A DNA stretch of 52,188 nt from Anderseniella sp. Alg231-50. GTDB taxonomy: Bacteria > Pseudomonadota > Alphaproteobacteria > Rhizobiales > Aestuariivirgaceae. A program made the translations under genes and the position numbers. The notes beneath the pieces were generated by a model. It had not been told where the DNA came from, searched no databases, and worked only from the letters and a program-made list of their open reading frames with translations. The stretch spans positions 446 through 52,633 of the forward strand of contig NZ_LT703008.1 in assembly GCF_900149695.1 (NCBI RefSeq), in the 5' to 3' direction. This document shows positions 35,747-46,637 of this stretch, piece after piece. Positions within the stretch are counted from its first letter, which is position 1; every line of letters begins with the position of its first letter.

Positions 35747-36949
35747 ATGGTATTAGCGCTGCAAACATCCCGCATCAGACCTTCAGTTGCCGCGCCTGCG
35801 AAATTTTACCGTGACAGCCTGGACGCTGCAGCAAACCTGGACTGCGAAGCCCCGGTACTGTGTTTTTCACCGGCCACTCTGACAGCGCGGGCAAACCTGT
35901 TCATCCAGGGATTTCCAGGCGAAGTCGCTTATGCCGTCAAGGCAAACCCGTGTCCGCAGGTCATGCAGGTGCTGGCCAGGGCAGGCATCGGCGTGTTCGA
36001 CGTCGCCTCCACAATGGAAATGGAGACGATCGCCCGGAGTTGCCCGGGCGCCAAACTGCATTATCACAACCCGGTTAAATCGCGTGGTGAGATTGCAACC
36101 GCGTGGCATGCGTTCGGCTGCCGGAGGTTTGCCGCCGACAGCCATGAAGAGATCACCAAAATTTCCCAAACGATCGGTCCGGCAGGTGGAGCGGAAATTG
36201 CCATCCGGTTTTGCCTATCCTCACATGGCGCATCGGCGCATGATTTCTCAGGCAAGTTCGGCGTTGACGAAAAAACCGCGGCCGGGCTGATGAAGCATGC
36301 GGCTCAGTGTGGTTTTTCCCCCCTGCTCACGTTCCATCCCGGTTCGCAGTGCACAGACCCGCAGGTCTGGTGCAGTCACATTGAAGCAGCCGGGCGAATT
36401 GCAAGAGACGCAGGCATTGTACTTACACGGCTGAACGTGGGCGGCGGTTTTCCGGCCCGCTATTCCGCCAGTGCAGGCCCGGACCTGGCGACCTACTTCC
36501 AAACCATCCAGCACAGCGTCTCGAGCGTCTTCGGCAACAATCGGCCCGAACTTGAATGCGAACCCGGACGCAGCATTGCAGCGCCGGCCTTTTCCCTTCT
36601 CACCAGCGTCAAGCTGGTGCGTGAACGAACGGGCGACCTGTTTTTGAACGACGGAATTTACGGCGGCCTGCTGGAAGTCACCCAGGTGCCTGACCTGCTG
36701 CCGTTCTACCGGGTGCTGCGCAACGGACAGGTCGTTGTTGCTACAGATCAACGATCGTTTGCGGTATTCGGACCTACATGCGATCCGCTCGATGTCCTTC
36801 CGGTTACGCTCACCCTGCCGTCAGATATTCGCGAATCCGACATCATCGAGTTTGCCGGCATTGGTGCCTATGGCATGGCGACCGCGACGAGCTTCAACGG
36901 ATATGGTTCCGTGTCACAGGTTACGGTTGAAACTGCCTATACCGGCTGA
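35747..36949 (+). CDS. Fold-III PLP decarboxylase, ornithine/lysine decarboxylase type
   Basis: 400 residues. The PLP lysine is in AYAVKANPCP (Lys65). The substrate-side cysteine lies in FGPTCDPLDVLP (Cys345), as in eukaryotic-type ornithine decarboxylase. LNVGGGFPARY and LECEPGRSIAAPA are the phosphate-binding and dimer motifs. It would make putrescine (or cadaverine) in the cytosol. Diaminopimelate decarboxylase is less likely because the motifs match the ODC/LDC branch. The start follows AGGAGCTCGAG. Divergent from an Lrp-family regulator. Confidence 0.9.
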   Translation: MVLALQTSRIRPSVAAPAKFYRDSLDAAANLDCEAPVLCFSPATLTARANLFIQGFPGEVAYAVKANPCPQVMQVLARAGIGVFDVASTMEMETIARSCPGAKLHYHNPVKSRGEIATAWHAFGCRRFAADSHEEITKISQTIGPAGGAEIAIRFCLSSHGASAHDFSGKFGVDEKTAAGLMKHAAQCGFSPLLTFHPGSQCTDPQVWCSHIEAAGRIARDAGIVLTRLNVGGGFPARYSASAGPDLATYFQTIQHSVSSVFGNNRPELECEPGRSIAAPAFSLLTSVKLVRERTGDLFLNDGIYGGLLEVTQVPDLLPFYRVLRNGQVVVATDQRSFAVFGPTCDPLDVLPVTLTLPSDIRESDIIEFAGIGAYGMATATSFNGYGSVSQVTVETAYTG

Positions 36950-36957
36950 TACCGCCG

Positions 36958-37431
36958 CTAACTCTTGACGTCGTCACGCCCCAGCACTGTCATCATCGTT
37001 GCGGACAGGGTGGCAATGCGCTTGCGCGAACCGTTATTCAGCGCGAACGCCTCACCTTCGCAGAACGTGATCGTTCGTCCGGGCTTGATGACCCTGCCTT
37101 CAAACATGAATGTCTGCCCTGCTGCCGGCGCAAGCAGGCTGGTCTTCAGCTCAACAGTCAGCACACCGGCATCTTCAGGCATCAGCGAAAAGGCGGCATA
37201 ACCGCAGGCCGTATCCAGGACCGTGGTTGTAACGCCTGCATGAATGAACCCGTGCTGCTGGGTGAAGCGGTCATCATGAGCCATTTCCATGACAACCATT
37301 CCAGGTTCAACAGAAACCAGCCTGACCCCCATTGTTGCCAAGGCTGCCTGGCGGGCAAAGCTGTCCGCAACCCGTTGTGCATAGTCTGCTGTTTTTGGTG
37401 AAAGGCCGTTCATCCGGTCATGTTGCTTCAT
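36958..37431 (-). CDS. PaaI-family hot-dog thioesterase
   Basis: About 157 residues. The hot-dog fold signature is visible in FTQQHGFIHAGVTTTVLDTACGYAAFSL, with VTVELKTSLLAPAAGQTFMFEGRVIKPGRTITFCEGEAF. Family members hydrolyse acyl- or phenylacetyl-CoA thioesters. The start is unclear: ATG 37431 and ATG 37413 are both possible and neither has a strong ribosome site. The gene begins right after the terminator of the ribosomal operon and may rely on read-through. Confidence 0.85.
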   Translation of the reverse strand: MKQHDRMNGLSPKTADYAQRVADSFARQAALATMGVRLVSVEPGMVVMEMAHDDRFTQQHGFIHAGVTTTVLDTACGYAAFSLMPEDAGVLTVELKTSLLAPAAGQTFMFEGRVIKPGRTITFCEGEAFALNNGSRKRIATLSATMMTVLGRDDVKS

Positions 37432-37440
37432 AGCCGGCAA

Positions 37441-37470
37441 AAAGAAAAGGCGGCTCCCGCAGGAACCGCC
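37441..37470 (-). terminator. Intrinsic terminator of the ribosomal protein supercluster
   Basis: On the minus strand GGCGG-TTCC pairs with GGAG-CCGCC (one mismatch) around a 4-nt loop, followed by TTTTCTTT. It lies 28 nt after the rplQ stop and directly abuts the thioesterase gene. Confidence 0.85.
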
Positions 37471-37497
37471 TGAAACTTTTCAATGCGGGTAAGACGA

Positions 37498-37923
37498 TTA
37501 TGCCGCTTCAGCTTCGCCTTCGTCAGCATCCTGGGTTGGACCTGAATCCAGCCCCTTGGCCGCCGGGTCACGGTCGACAAGTTCGATCACTGCCATCGGC
37601 GCGCTGTCACCATAGCGGAAACCGGCTTTCAGAACGCGTGTATATCCGCCATTGCGTTCGCCATAGCGAGCGCCCAGGACGTCAAACAACTTCTTGACCT
37701 GGTCTTCGTCGCGCACTTTCGACATGGCCTGACGGCGTGCATGCACGTCACCACGCTTGGCAAGCGTAATCAGCTTTTCAGCGATCGGCCGCAAGTCCTT
37801 GGCCTTGGGCAGAGTTGTGACAATCTGCTCATGCTTGATCAGCGCAGCCGCCATATTGGCAAACATTGCCTTGCGATGCGAGCTTGTGCGGTTGAGCTTG
37901 CGTCCGCTCTTTCCGTGGCGCAT
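37498..37923 (-). CDS. rplQ: 50S ribosomal protein L17
   Basis: 141 residues with the L17 core ([78 protein letters not shown]). It is longer than the 127-residue E. coli protein because of an acidic C-terminal tail ([10 protein letters not shown]), which is frequent in this class. AGGAG precedes the start. It is the last gene of the alpha operon. Confidence 0.98.
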   Translation of the reverse strand: MRHGKSGRKLNRTSSHRKAMFANMAAALIKHEQIVTTLPKAKDLRPIAEKLITLAKRGDVHARRQAMSKVRDEDQVKKLFDVLGARYGERNGGYTRVLKAGFRYGDSAPMAVIELVDRDPAAKGLDSGPTQDADEGEAEAA

Positions 37924-37985
37924 TGGCCTTCTCCTTGGATACTTACCTGCGGGGCAGCCTCGCGGCTGTCACCGATGAATTTCAA

Positions 37986-39002
37986 TCAGTAGTGAGTCTC
38001 GAACTTTTTCGCCAGTTCCTCGATGTTCTCAGGCGGCCAGTTCTCGATATCCATGCCGAGATGCAGGCCCATCTGAGCCAGCACTTCCTTGATCTCGTTC
38101 AGTGACTTGCGGCCGAAGTTCGGAGTGCGCAGCATTTCGCCTTCCGTCTTCTGGATCAGGTCACCGATGTAAACGATGTTGTCGTTCTTCAGGCAGTTTG
38201 CCGAGCGAACAGACAGTTCCAGCTCATCGACCTTCTTAAGCAGGGCTGCGTTGAACTCCAGCTCCGGCTTTTCTTCCTCGGTGACAATCTGCTGGGGCTC
38301 TTCGAAGTTGATGAACACCTGCAGCTGATCCTGGAGGATACGGGCCGAATAGGCCACGGCATCTTCCGGCGTCATGGAACCATCGGTTTCGATGGTCATG
38401 ATCAGCTTGTCATAATCCAGCACCTGGCCTTCACGGGTGTTCTCAACCTTGTAGGACACGCGCTTTACCGGGCTGTACAGGCTGTCGACCGGGATGAGGC
38501 CGATCGGAGCGTCTTCCGGGCGGTTGCGCTCTGCAGCAGCATAGCCCTTGCCCGTGTTGACAGTGAACTCCATGCGCACTTCTGCGCCGTCATCGAGCGT
38601 GCAGATCGGCAGGGTCGGGTTCAGGATCGTGATGTCACCGCTTTCCTCGATATCGCCTGCGGTAACAGCGCCCGGACCCTGCTTGCGCAATGTCAGGCGC
38701 TTGGGACCTTCGCCCTGCATGCCGACAGCGATTTCCTTGATGTTCAGCACGATATCGGTCACGTCCTCACGCACGCCGGCGATGGAGGAAAACTCATGCA
38801 GCACGCCATCAATCTGGACCGATGTTACTGCCGCGCCTTGCAATGACGACAGCAGTACACGGCGCAGGCTGTTGCCGAGCGTCATGCCAAAACCACGTTC
38901 AAGCGGTTCTGCAACCAGTGTCGCTGTACGACGGCGGTCACGGCCGGCATTCACGTCCAGCTTTATCGGCTTGATAAGATCTTGCCAGTTCTTAGTGTTC
39001 AC
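37986..39002 (-). CDS. rpoA: RNA polymerase alpha subunit
   Basis: 338 residues. The N-terminal domain for assembly ([22 protein letters not shown]) and the C-terminal DNA/activator-binding domain ([40 protein letters not shown]) are both complete. The start appears to be GTG at 39002, preceded by GAGGT at seven bases. It scaffolds beta and beta-prime and contacts UP elements. Spacing to rpsK is 123 nt, the widest gap inside the alpha operon. Confidence 0.98.
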   Translation of the reverse strand: MNTKNWQDLIKPIKLDVNAGRDRRRTATLVAEPLERGFGMTLGNSLRRVLLSSLQGAAVTSVQIDGVLHEFSSIAGVREDVTDIVLNIKEIAVGMQGEGPKRLTLRKQGPGAVTAGDIEESGDITILNPTLPICTLDDGAEVRMEFTVNTGKGYAAAERNRPEDAPIGLIPVDSLYSPVKRVSYKVENTREGQVLDYDKLIMTIETDGSMTPEDAVAYSARILQDQLQVFINFEEPQQIVTEEEKPELEFNAALLKKVDELELSVRSANCLKNDNIVYIGDLIQKTEGEMLRTPNFGRKSLNEIKEVLAQMGLHLGMDIENWPPENIEELAKKFETHY

Positions 39003-39125
39003 GGTGTCGACCTCTGTGCAGTTGTGGGTATCTGGTGTCCGCGGATCGGACCAAGACCCCTGAATTCATATTGTGTCGGCAAACCGGGCTGGCCATCCAG
39101 CTGATTTGCCCAAGTTCTGGTTGCC

Positions 39126-39515
39126 CTATACGCGGCGACGCTTGGGTGGACGAACGCCATTGTGCGGAATAGGCGTAACGTCGCGGATCGATGTCACCTG
39201 AAGACCAACCGCCTGCAGCGCGCGAAGCGCTGACTCACGGCCTGAGCCCGGTCCGCAGACCTCGACCTCAATAGTCTTCATGCCGTGTTCCATTGCAATC
39301 TCGCCGGCCTGCTCCGCAGCGACCTGTGCTGCATAAGGCGTGGATTTGCGTGAACCCTTGAACTTCATCTTGCCGGCCGACGACCAGGCAATAGCATTGC
39401 CCTGTACATCGGTGATGGTGATCATGGTGTTGTTGAACGTGGAATTCACGTGGGCAACACCTGAGGAGATGTTCTTACGTTCCTTACGGCGCGTACGTGT
39501 TGGTTCTTTAGCCAT
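39126..39515 (-). CDS. rpsK: 30S ribosomal protein S11
   Basis: 129 residues, full length. Typical motifs: [69 protein letters not shown]. It lies in the 30S platform near the E site and binds 16S rRNA with S18 and S6. It follows rpsM after 29 nt. Confidence 0.98.
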   Translation of the reverse strand: MAKEPTRTRRKERKNISSGVAHVNSTFNNTMITITDVQGNAIAWSSAGKMKFKGSRKSTPYAAQVAAEQAGEIAMEHGMKTIEVEVCGPGSGRESALRALQAVGLQVTSIRDVTPIPHNGVRPPKRRRV

Positions 39516-39544
39516 CTAAAAATGCTTTCCGAGAAAGAAACTGG

Positions 39545-39913
39545 TTACTTCTTCTTGCCTGCAATCGCCTTGGCGGGTCCCTTGCGGGTGCGGGCATTTG
39601 TGTGAGTGCGCTGACCGCGAACCGGCAAGCCACGACGATGGCGCAAGCCACGGTAGCAGCCAAGGTCCATCAGGCGCTTGATGTTCATTGCTGTTTCACG
39701 ACGCAAATCGCCCTCAACCATGTAGTCGCGGTCGATGGCTTCACGGATCTGGATCACTTCCGCATCCGTCAATTCGTTGACACGGCGCTCTGACGCGATG
39801 TTCACGGTTTCACAGATCTGCTTCGCGTAATTCGCGCCGATGCCGTGAATATACTGCAGCGCGATCACTACGCGCTTGTTCGTCGGAATGTTGACGCCTG
39901 CTATACGGGCCAA
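39545..39913 (-). CDS. rpsM: 30S ribosomal protein S13, TTG start
   Basis: 122 residues starting at TTG 39913 (encoding [14 protein letters not shown] as M-ARIAGV). The AGGAG ribosome site sits nine bases before this TTG and just inside an upstream in-frame ATG at 39931, so the ATG would add six unlikely residues (MQENSV). The C-terminus [24 protein letters not shown] is canonical. S13 contacts the P-site tRNA and the 50S bridge. It is the first gene of the alpha operon, with its own probable promoter upstream. Confidence 0.95.
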   Translation of the reverse strand: MARIAGVNIPTNKRVVIALQYIHGIGANYAKQICETVNIASERRVNELTDAEVIQIREAIDRDYMVEGDLRRETAMNIKRLMDLGCYRGLRHRRGLPVRGQRTHTNARTRKGPAKAIAGKKK

Positions 39914-40076
39914 GACGCTATTCTCCTGCATACGGTCTGGCCTGACATATTGTCAGAAGTGCCAGCACCAAAACTGAACCAAAAAACGGATTGTTGATGC
40001 CTAACGGCAACAAGGCTCACCCCAAGCAGGCATAGTGCTACTTGCGGTCAGCCTGTCAGCAACCGGATTGGCGCAG

Positions 40077-40105
40077 TTTCTATGCCGGATTCCCCGGCAC
40101 GTCAA
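40077..40105 (-). promoter_or_regulatory. Probable promoter between adk and rpsM
   Basis: On the minus strand TTGACG (40105-40100) and TAGAAA (40082-40077) are separated by 17 bp; the spacer includes the dyad TGCCGG-GGAAT-CCGGCA. It would give a transcript with a 5' UTR of about 155 nt before rpsM, allowing the alpha operon genes to be expressed apart from spc genes. No terminator is seen between adk and rpsM. Confidence 0.6.
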
Positions 40106-40137
40106 CCATTTAACCGCTATCCGATTGCTTACGACCC

Positions 40138-40710
40138 CTACCCGTTCAACACCTCCATGATCTGACGGGCAACTTCGTCCATATCCGCCATGCCATCAAC
40201 ACTGCGCAACGTACCTTTCGTTGCGTAATACTCGATCAGCGGCGCCGTCTGTGCATGATAAACATCAAGCCGTTTTTTCAGCGCCTCTGCATTGTCGTCG
40301 GCCCGCGGGCCGCCTTCCGTTTCAGCCGCACGTTTTTCAATGCGGTTGATCAATATTCCGTCGTTGACCTTAATCTCCACAACGGCGTCAAGCTCCAGCC
40401 CCTTCTCCGCCAACATGACGTCCAGGGCTTCGGCCTGCGACACATTGCGTGGAAACCCGTCGAGGATAAATCCGGCCGCGCAATCAGCATCTTCAATGCG
40501 GTCCGAGATAATGCCGACCACGATGTCATCCGGCACCAGTTCGCCACGGGCCATTGTATCCTTGGCTTTCAGGCCGATCGGCGTGCCCGCAGCAATAGCG
40601 GCGCGCAGCATGTCACCGGTGGACAATTGCTTCATGTTCTTGCCGGCCTCGATACGCTGCGCCTGCGTACCCTTGCCGGCGCCTGGAGGGCCGAGAAGGA
40701 TTATGTTCAC
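40138..40710 (-). CDS. adk: Adenylate kinase, short-LID form
   Basis: 190 residues. The P-loop [15 protein letters not shown], the AMP site [17 protein letters not shown] and [13 protein letters not shown] are intact. The LID is reduced to [17 protein letters not shown], without the zinc-finger or 30-residue lid of the long form, which is normal for this class. It starts at GTG overlapping the secY stop (GTGA). It interconverts ATP+AMP and two ADP. Confidence 0.97.
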   Translation of the reverse strand: MNIILLGPPGAGKGTQAQRIEAGKNMKQLSTGDMLRAAIAAGTPIGLKAKDTMARGELVPDDIVVGIISDRIEDADCAAGFILDGFPRNVSQAEALDVMLAEKGLELDAVVEIKVNDGILINRIEKRAAETEGGPRADDNAEALKKRLDVYHAQTAPLIEYYATKGTLRSVDGMADMDEVARQIMEVLNG

Positions 40711-42038
40711 TTGCGCGATCCCCTGAGCTTGGTCTTCTTCATCAAGCCCTCATACTGCTGGGCCAGCAAATGCGACTGTACCTGAGACACGGTATCCATT
40801 GTAACGGACACGATGATCAGCAAAGACGTGCCGCCGAAATAGAACGGTATGGCCGCATATGAAGTCAGTATCTCCGGCAGCAGACAAACCGCCGCCAGGT
40901 ACAGCGCACCAACCACCGTTATTCGGGTCAATACATAGTCAATATATTCCGCTGTGCGCTCACCCGGCCGGATTCCCGGTATGAACCCGCCATACTTTTT
41001 CAGGTTATCGGCTGTTTCCTTCGGATTGAACATGATCGCGGTATAGAAGAACGCGAAAAAGATGATCAGGCCAATATAAATCGCAAGGAACAATGGCTGA
41101 CCACGACCCAACAGCGCATTGATGGTGTTGAGCCAGTCAGGACCACTGCCCTGGCTGAAATTCGACACCGTGATCGGCAACAACAGCAACGAAGATGCAA
41201 AGATCGGCGGGATAACACCTGCAGTGTTCAGTTTCAGCGGCAGATGGGACGGGTCAACATTCTGGATCTGGTTGCCGACCTGGCGCTTGGGATACTTGAC
41301 CAGCAACCTGCGCTGCGCCCGCTCCATGAACACGATCACGGCAATGGTCACCAGGGCAAGAATGATGATGCCGATAATCAGGAATGTCGACATCTGGCCG
41401 GTGCGGCCAAGTTCAAGAATGGCTGCAATGGCTGACGGCAGTCCGGCGATAATGCCGGCAAAGATGATCAGCGAAATACCGTTGCCGATACCGCGAGCCG
41501 TGATCTGTTCACCCAGCCACATCAGGAACACGGTGCCGCCGGTCAGGGTAATAACCGCGGAAATCCGGAAATACCAGCCAGGATCAATCACTGCATTTCC
41601 CTGGCTTTCGAGGCCGACAGCTATACCATAGGCCTGCAACGCCGCCAGAATGACGGTTCCGTAGCGGGTATACTGGTTGATTTTCTTGCGGCCCTGCTCG
41701 CCTTCCTTCTTGAGTTGCTCAAGATGAGGACTGACGGTGGTCATCAGCTGGATGATGATCGAGGCCGAAATGTAAGGCATGATATTGAGGGCGAAAATCG
41801 CCATGCGGCCAAGCGCACCACCGGCCAAGCCGTTGATCCAGCCGAGAATACCGGAAGAGTTCTGCTGCACAAGGCGCGCAAGCTCATTGGCATCGACACC
41901 GGGGATCGGAATATAGGTACCCAGCCGGTATACCACCAGGGCTGCCAGTGTGAACCAGATACGTTTCTTGAGGTCTTCTGCTTTTGCGAAAGATGCGAAG
42001 CTCAGATTTGCTGCAAGTTGCTCAACAGCGGATGCCAT
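40707..42038 (-). CDS. secY: Protein translocase channel subunit SecY
   Basis: 443 residues with ten membrane helices. Typical segments: [55 protein letters not shown], the cytosolic loop [13 protein letters not shown], and [13 protein letters not shown]. It forms the SecYEG pore in the inner membrane. It is in its usual place after rplO, and adk is coupled to it. Confidence 0.98.
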   Translation of the reverse strand: MASAVEQLAANLSFASFAKAEDLKKRIWFTLAALVVYRLGTYIPIPGVDANELARLVQQNSSGILGWINGLAGGALGRMAIFALNIMPYISASIIIQLMTTVSPHLEQLKKEGEQGRKKINQYTRYGTVILAALQAYGIAVGLESQGNAVIDPGWYFRISAVITLTGGTVFLMWLGEQITARGIGNGISLIIFAGIIAGLPSAIAAILELGRTGQMSTFLIIGIIILALVTIAVIVFMERAQRRLLVKYPKRQVGNQIQNVDPSHLPLKLNTAGVIPPIFASSLLLLPITVSNFSQGSGPDWLNTINALLGRGQPLFLAIYIGLIIFFAFFYTAIMFNPKETADNLKKYGGFIPGIRPGERTAEYIDYVLTRITVVGALYLAAVCLLPEILTSYAAIPFYFGGTSLLIIVSVTMDTVSQVQSHLLAQQYEGLMKKTKLRGSRK

Positions 42039-42142
42039 TCGGGATTCCTTATCCGTGTACCTGACCAGTGTTGGTGATCAATATCGGCACGCAACCGCTT
42101 GATCACAAGCACCAAGTTATCACAAAGGCCCGTTTTGCGAGG

Positions 42143-42634
42143 TCAGGCCTTGGCTTTTTCTTCCACCACCGGCTTTTCTTCGATCAAGTTCACCTTACCA
42201 CCGGCCTTTTCAACAGCCGCAGCTGCAGATTTGGTAGCGTGGTTGACATGCAGATCGAGCTTGGCCTTGAGTTCACCCTTGCCGAGAACGCGGACACCAT
42301 CAAGCGGCTTCGACACAACACCGGCAGCAATCAGTGCCGCCAGGTCGACAGGCTTTTTGATATCAAGTTTCTTGGCATCAACCGCAGCCTGAAGGCGGCT
42401 CAGATTGACTTCATTGAACGACAACCGGTTCGGCTTGGTAAAGCCGCGCTTGGGCAACCGCCGGTAGATCGGCATCTGACCGCCTTCAAAGCCGAACTTT
42501 GGCCCACCTGCGCGCGATCCCTGACCCTTGTGGCCACGACCCGCGGTCTTGCCCTTGCCGGAGCCAATACCACGGCCAACACGTGTGCGCTCTTTGCGGG
42601 CGCCCGGATTGTCTGCAATTTCGTTGAGCTTCAT
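42143..42634 (-). CDS. rplO: 50S ribosomal protein L15
   Basis: 163 residues. The N-terminal Gly/Arg-rich extension ([24 protein letters not shown]) enters the 23S rRNA core; the globular domain ends in a Lys/Glu tail ([12 protein letters not shown]) that makes it longer than the 144-residue E. coli protein. It is a late-assembly 50S protein. 104 nt separate it from secY. Confidence 0.97.
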   Translation of the reverse strand: MKLNEIADNPGARKERTRVGRGIGSGKGKTAGRGHKGQGSRAGGPKFGFEGGQMPIYRRLPKRGFTKPNRLSFNEVNLSRLQAAVDAKKLDIKKPVDLAALIAAGVVSKPLDGVRVLGKGELKAKLDLHVNHATKSAAAAVEKAGGKVNLIEEKPVVEEKAKA

Positions 42635-42681
42635 TGTCTTTGCTTCTCTATTCTGTGTTTGATCGCGTGTGCGAAAAGTCT

Positions 42682-42876
42682 TTACTGACTGTCCACAACG
42701 CGAACAAGGTGTGCAACCTTGGCAATCATGCCGCGAACAGCCGGCGTGTCTTCCAGAGTGCGCTGGCGGTTCATCTTGTTGAGACCCAGGCCAACAAGAG
42801 TGGCGCGCTGATCACCCGGACGGCGAAGCGGTGATCCAATCTGCTGGACAGTGACGGTCTTTTTATCCTTGGCCAT
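42682..42876 (-). CDS. rpmD: 50S ribosomal protein L30
   Basis: 64 residues from the ATG at 42876 ([15 protein letters not shown]), which has TTGAGGAA six bases upstream; a TTG four codons earlier belongs to that ribosome site. The family motif is [24 protein letters not shown]. It lies between rpsE and rplO as in most bacteria. Confidence 0.96.
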   Translation of the reverse strand: MAKDKKTVTVQQIGSPLRRPGDQRATLVGLGLNKMNRQRTLEDTPAVRGMIAKVAHLVRVVDSQ

Positions 42877-42922
42877 GATATTCCTCAATCAACCATTTAT
42901 AAGTCGGCGCAGCTCCGCCGGA

Positions 42923-43471
42923 TCAATCTGCTGAGATCTCGCCATCCTTACGGCGTGAAATGATATCAGACACCTTCTTGCCGCGACGTGCAGCAACCGA
43001 ACGCGGGCTGGTCTCGTGCTTGAGCGCATCAAAAGTTGCGCGAACCATGTTGTACGGGTTCGAGGTTCCGATTGATTTTGCAACAACGTCCTGCATGCCA
43101 ACACTTTCGAAAACAGCACGCATCGGGCCGCCGGCGATGATACCGGTACCGGCAGGTGCCGAACGAAGCACGACACGACCGGCGCCGTGGCGACCGGCGA
43201 CATCGTGATGCAGGGTCCGGCCTTCGCGCAGCGGAACACGGATCATCTCGCGTTTGGCGCTTTCGGTAGCCTTGCGGATTGCCTCAGGTACCTCTCGCGC
43301 CTTGCCGTGACCAAAGCCGACACGGCCCTTCTGGTCTCCAACAACAACGAGAGCGGCAAAGCCGAACCTGCGGCCACCCTTAACAACCTTGGCGACACGG
43401 TTGATGTGGACGAGCTTGTCGACAAACTCATTGTCCTGATCCCGGTCCCGGCGTTCGCGTTCTCTAGCCAT
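42923..43471 (-). CDS. rpsE: 30S ribosomal protein S5
   Basis: 182 residues. The N-terminal double-stranded RNA-binding fold ([28 protein letters not shown]) and the C-terminal domain ([17 protein letters not shown]) are complete. An Arg/Asp-rich head ([15 protein letters not shown]) and a tail [17 protein letters not shown] lengthen it relative to E. coli. S5 sits at the mRNA entry tunnel and affects decoding fidelity. Confidence 0.98.
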   Translation of the reverse strand: MARERERRDRDQDNEFVDKLVHINRVAKVVKGGRRFGFAALVVVGDQKGRVGFGHGKAREVPEAIRKATESAKREMIRVPLREGRTLHHDVAGRHGAGRVVLRSAPAGTGIIAGGPMRAVFESVGMQDVVAKSIGTSNPYNMVRATFDALKHETSPRSVAARRGKKVSDIISRRKDGEISAD

Positions 43472-43501
43472 GTAAATATACCTGCTTCTCAGTCAAAATT
43501 G

Positions 43502-43864
43502 TTAGAACTTCAGACCGCCTTCGCGGGCTGCGTCAGCCAGGGTCTTGACCCGGCCATGATAAAGATATCCGCCACGGTCGAAAACAACCGCTTCCACGCC
43601 CGCCTTCTTTGCCCGTTCGGCAACCAGCTTGCCGACAGCCGCTGCCGCGGCCGAATCAGCTCCGGTTTTCAAAGACCCGCGCAGGTCCTTCTCAAGCGTT
43701 GAGGCAGCGGCAACGGTTACACCCTTCACATCGTCGATGACCTGCACCGAGATGTTCTTGTGTGACCGGGTCACGCTGAGACGCGGACGGCCATTGTTGT
43801 TGGCCTTCAGTTCCCGGCGGACGCGCTGCTTGCGGCGCTCACTAATCGTCAGTTTTCCAGACAT
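43502..43864 (-). CDS. rplR: 50S ribosomal protein L18
   Basis: 120 residues. The basic head ([38 protein letters not shown]) and the end [28 protein letters not shown] are canonical. It binds 5S rRNA with L5 and L25 and anchors it to the large subunit. Confidence 0.98.
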   Translation of the reverse strand: MSGKLTISERRKQRVRRELKANNNGRPRLSVTRSHKNISVQVIDDVKGVTVAAASTLEKDLRGSLKTGADSAAAAAVGKLVAERAKKAGVEAVVFDRGGYLYHGRVKTLADAAREGGLKF

Positions 43865-43890
43865 TGTCTTAAAGCCCTTCAGCTCAACCG

Positions 43891-44424
43891 TTACTTCTTC
43901 TTGCCTTCCTTGCGGAAGATCGTCTCATCGGCGTACTTGACGCCTTTACCCTTGTAAGGCTCCGGCGGACGCCATGCCCGTATTTCGGCAGCAACCTGGC
44001 CGACACGCTGCTTGTCGATACCCGACACGACGATTTCCGTCGGTTTCGGCACCTTGATGTCGATGCCCTGCGGGATCGCGTAAACCACATCATGGCTGTA
44101 ACCCAGATTGAGTTGCAGGCCCTGACCCTGGAGCGCGGCACGATAACCAACACCGTTGATTTCGAGCGTCTTGGTGAACCCGTCCGTTACACCGGTGATC
44201 AGGTTCGCGATCAAGGTACGAGACAGGCCCCACGCAGAGCGCGCCGGCTTGGTCTGGTCAACGGGAGATACACTGATCTCGTCGTTCTCATGCTTGACAC
44301 TGACCAGGTCAACCAACTGAGTTTGCATCTCACCCTTGGGTCCCTTGACCGTGATGGTCTGGCCCTCAAGGGTAACGGTTACACCACTTGGCACCGGTAC
44401 CGGTTTTTTACCAATACGAGACAT
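43891..44424 (-). CDS. rplF: 50S ribosomal protein L6
   Basis: 177 residues made of two similar alpha/beta domains ([21 protein letters not shown]; then [25 protein letters not shown]) and the signature [14 protein letters not shown]. It binds 23S rRNA near the sarcin-ricin loop and the factor-binding site. Confidence 0.98.
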   Translation of the reverse strand: MSRIGKKPVPVPSGVTVTLEGQTITVKGPKGEMQTQLVDLVSVKHENDEISVSPVDQTKPARSAWGLSRTLIANLITGVTDGFTKTLEINGVGYRAALQGQGLQLNLGYSHDVVYAIPQGIDIKVPKPTEIVVSGIDKQRVGQVAAEIRAWRPPEPYKGKGVKYADETIFRKEGKKK

Positions 44425-44518
44425 GGGCTTCCTTGCCTCCGATCCTTAATTCAACTGTCACCTGCCCCCAATGGGCATCAACAGAAACAACAACAAATAG
44501 CGTGTATCGCCTGCAGCC

Positions 44519-44917
44519 TTAAAAGACCGTGCAGAGAACCTCGCCACCAACATTATTTTCACGTGCCTGGCTGTCAGACATGACACCCTTTGACGTGGAC
44601 ATGATCGCCACACCGAGGCCGTTATAGATCGTCGGCAACTCGCCGACAGATGCATATACGCGACGGCCCGGCTTGGATACGCGCTTGATTTCGCGAATGC
44701 CCGGCTCACCGTCAAAATACTTCAGCTCGACTTCAAGCTCTGCCTGGCCGGTTGTGCGCTCGGTTACTGCGAATCCGCGAATGTAACCTTCAGACTGCAA
44801 TACTTCCAGCACACGCTCACGCAGACGCGATGACGGGCTTGCCACTTTGGACTTGCCACGCTGCTGCGCATTGCGGATGCGGGTCAACATATCGCCGATT
44901 GGATCCGTGACGTTCAT
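44519..44917 (-). CDS. rpsH: 30S ribosomal protein S8
   Basis: 132 residues, canonical ([40 protein letters not shown]; end [33 protein letters not shown]). It binds the central domain of 16S rRNA; in E. coli it is also the translational repressor of the spc operon. A 94-nt gap precedes rplF, among the larger ones in this cluster. Confidence 0.98.
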   Translation of the reverse strand: MNVTDPIGDMLTRIRNAQQRGKSKVASPSSRLRERVLEVLQSEGYIRGFAVTERTTGQAELEVELKYFDGEPGIREIKRVSKPGRRVYASVGELPTIYNGLGVAIMSTSKGVMSDSQARENNVGGEVLCTVF

Positions 44918-44951
44918 TTTTTGCTCTTTCCTCTAGAACCTTGGCGTGCCG

Positions 44952-45257
44952 TTACCAGCTCGACTTGACCACACCGGGGATCAACCCCTGGTTGGCCAGA
45001 TCACGCAATGCAATTCGAGACATGGCCATCTTGCGATAATACCCGCGCGGACGACCGGACACTTCACAACGGTTGCGCACCCGGATGGCGGCGGAGTTGC
45101 GAGGCAATTCAGCCAGCTTCAGGCGTGCCGCAAAACGCTCTTCCATCGGCAGCGACTTGTCGTTGGCGATAGCACGAAGCTGCGCGCGTTTGCCGGCATA
45201 CTGCTTCACCAGACGCTTGCGGCGGTTGTTCTTCTCAATTGCACTTTTCTTTGCCAT
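44952..45257 (-). CDS. rpsN: 30S ribosomal protein S14, zinc-free form
   Basis: 101 residues. This is the long form without the CxxC...CxxC zinc ribbon; only one cysteine is left ([28 protein letters not shown]). It lies in the 30S head near the A and P sites. No zinc-type paralogue is in the window. Confidence 0.98.
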   Translation of the reverse strand: MAKKSAIEKNNRRKRLVKQYAGKRAQLRAIANDKSLPMEERFAARLKLAELPRNSAAIRVRNRCEVSGRPRGYYRKMAMSRIALRDLANQGLIPGVVKSSW

Positions 45258-45290
45258 GAGTTCTTCCGTTTCCTTGTTCTTCTCGTTGTC

Positions 45291-45869
45291 CTACGCCGCA
45301 GCCTGCTGACCCTGGCGTATACGGAACGGGAAGTTGAATGCCGCCAGCAACGCCCGAGCTTCGTCGTTGGTGTTTGCTGTCGTGCAAATTACGATGTCCA
45401 GTCCCCACATGCGGTCGATTTTGTCGTAATCGATTTCCGGGAACACGATGTGCTCTTTCAGGCCGGTTGCATAATTGCCGCGGCCGTCAAAGCTCTGGTC
45501 TGAAAGACCACGAAAGTCACGAACGCGCGGCAGTGCGATATTGATGTAGCGGTCCAGAAATTCGTACATCTGCTGCTTGCGCAGGGTAACCTTCACACCA
45601 ATGTCCATGCCTTCACGCAACTTGAATGTCGCGATCGACTTGCGGGCCTTGGTGACGGTGACTTTCTGACCGGCGATCTTGGTCAATTCTTCGGCGGCCA
45701 CCTTGACCAGCTTGGAATCGCCAACGGCATCTCCGACACCCATGTTCAGCACGACCTTGTCGAGCTTCGGCACCTGCATCGGGTTTGTATAGCCGAACTG
45801 TTCGATCAGCTTTGCGCGAATCTCGTCGTCATAGAGCTTGCGCAGGCGTGGTACATATACATCAGCCAT
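45291..45869 (-). CDS. rplE: 50S ribosomal protein L5
   Basis: 192 residues. Signatures are [46 protein letters not shown] and [19 protein letters not shown]. It binds 5S rRNA and contacts the P-site tRNA. Its first eight bases overlap the end of rplX, so the two are coupled. Confidence 0.98.
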   Translation of the reverse strand: MADVYVPRLRKLYDDEIRAKLIEQFGYTNPMQVPKLDKVVLNMGVGDAVGDSKLVKVAAEELTKIAGQKVTVTKARKSIATFKLREGMDIGVKVTLRKQQMYEFLDRYINIALPRVRDFRGLSDQSFDGRGNYATGLKEHIVFPEIDYDKIDRMWGLDIVICTTANTNDEARALLAAFNFPFRIRQGQQAAA

Positions 45870-46185
45870 CGATCACCTCCCCGGAGCGCCTGGCGACCCG
45901 GACTTTCTTACCGTCGTCGAGAACCTTGAACCCGACGCGTGTTGCCTTGCCGTCCTTCGGATCAATGTGCGCCAGATTGGACACATGGATGGACAACTCC
46001 TTGCTGACGATGCCACCTTCTTGAGCACCGGTCTGCTTCTGGTGTTTACGTGCAACATTCACACCGCTTACAACGGCACGATTTTCCTTCGGAAAGATCT
46101 TGAGCACGTCACCGGACTTGCCCTTGTCCTTGCCGGCGACCACGATCACGCGATCACCCTTTTTCAATTTCAGTTTCACAGCCAT
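45862..46185 (-). CDS. rplX: 50S ribosomal protein L24
   Basis: 107 residues with a KOW domain ([36 protein letters not shown]). The ATG at 46185 shares a base with the rplN stop (TGATG). L24 nucleates 50S assembly. The end RRSGEVIDG overlaps the rplE start. Confidence 0.97.
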   Translation of the reverse strand: MAVKLKLKKGDRVIVVAGKDKGKSGDVLKIFPKENRAVVSGVNVARKHQKQTGAQEGGIVSKELSIHVSNLAHIDPKDGKATRVGFKVLDDGKKVRVARRSGEVIDG

Positions 46186-46553
46186 CACAGCACCTCCGGT
46201 GCAAGCGAAATAATCTTCATGTGGTTGCGGCCACGCAGTTCACGGGGAACGGGACCGAAAATACGGGTTCCAACCGGCTCACCCTGGTTGTTGATCAACA
46301 CAGCGGCGTTGCGGTCAAAACGAATTGCAGAGCCATCACCACGCTGGATATCTTTCGCGGTGCGGACGACGACCGCCTTCATCACGGCGCCCTTCTTGAC
46401 GCGGCCGCGCGGAATGGCATCCTTGATGGATACGACGATGATATCGCCGACGCGCGCATATTTACGCTTCGAACCGCCCAGTACCTTGATGCACTGGACG
46501 CGGCGAGCGCCGGAATTGTCGGCGACGTCGAGATTTGTTTCTACCTGGATCAT
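46185..46553 (-). CDS. rplN: 50S ribosomal protein L14
   Basis: 122 residues, the exact usual length. Motifs: [66 protein letters not shown]. It forms an intersubunit bridge and is the binding site of silencing factor RsfS. Confidence 0.98.
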   Translation of the reverse strand: MIQVETNLDVADNSGARRVQCIKVLGGSKRKYARVGDIIVVSIKDAIPRGRVKKGAVMKAVVVRTAKDIQRGDGSAIRFDRNAAVLINNQGEPVGTRIFGPVPRELRGRNHMKIISLAPEVL

Positions 46554-46637
46554 GGCTTCATCCGTTGTTCTTGATGCCCGTTCGCCCTGTCGTTCTGATC
46601 AGCGGCGCAGCAGCACGTTCAAATTCTGTTGTCAGAC

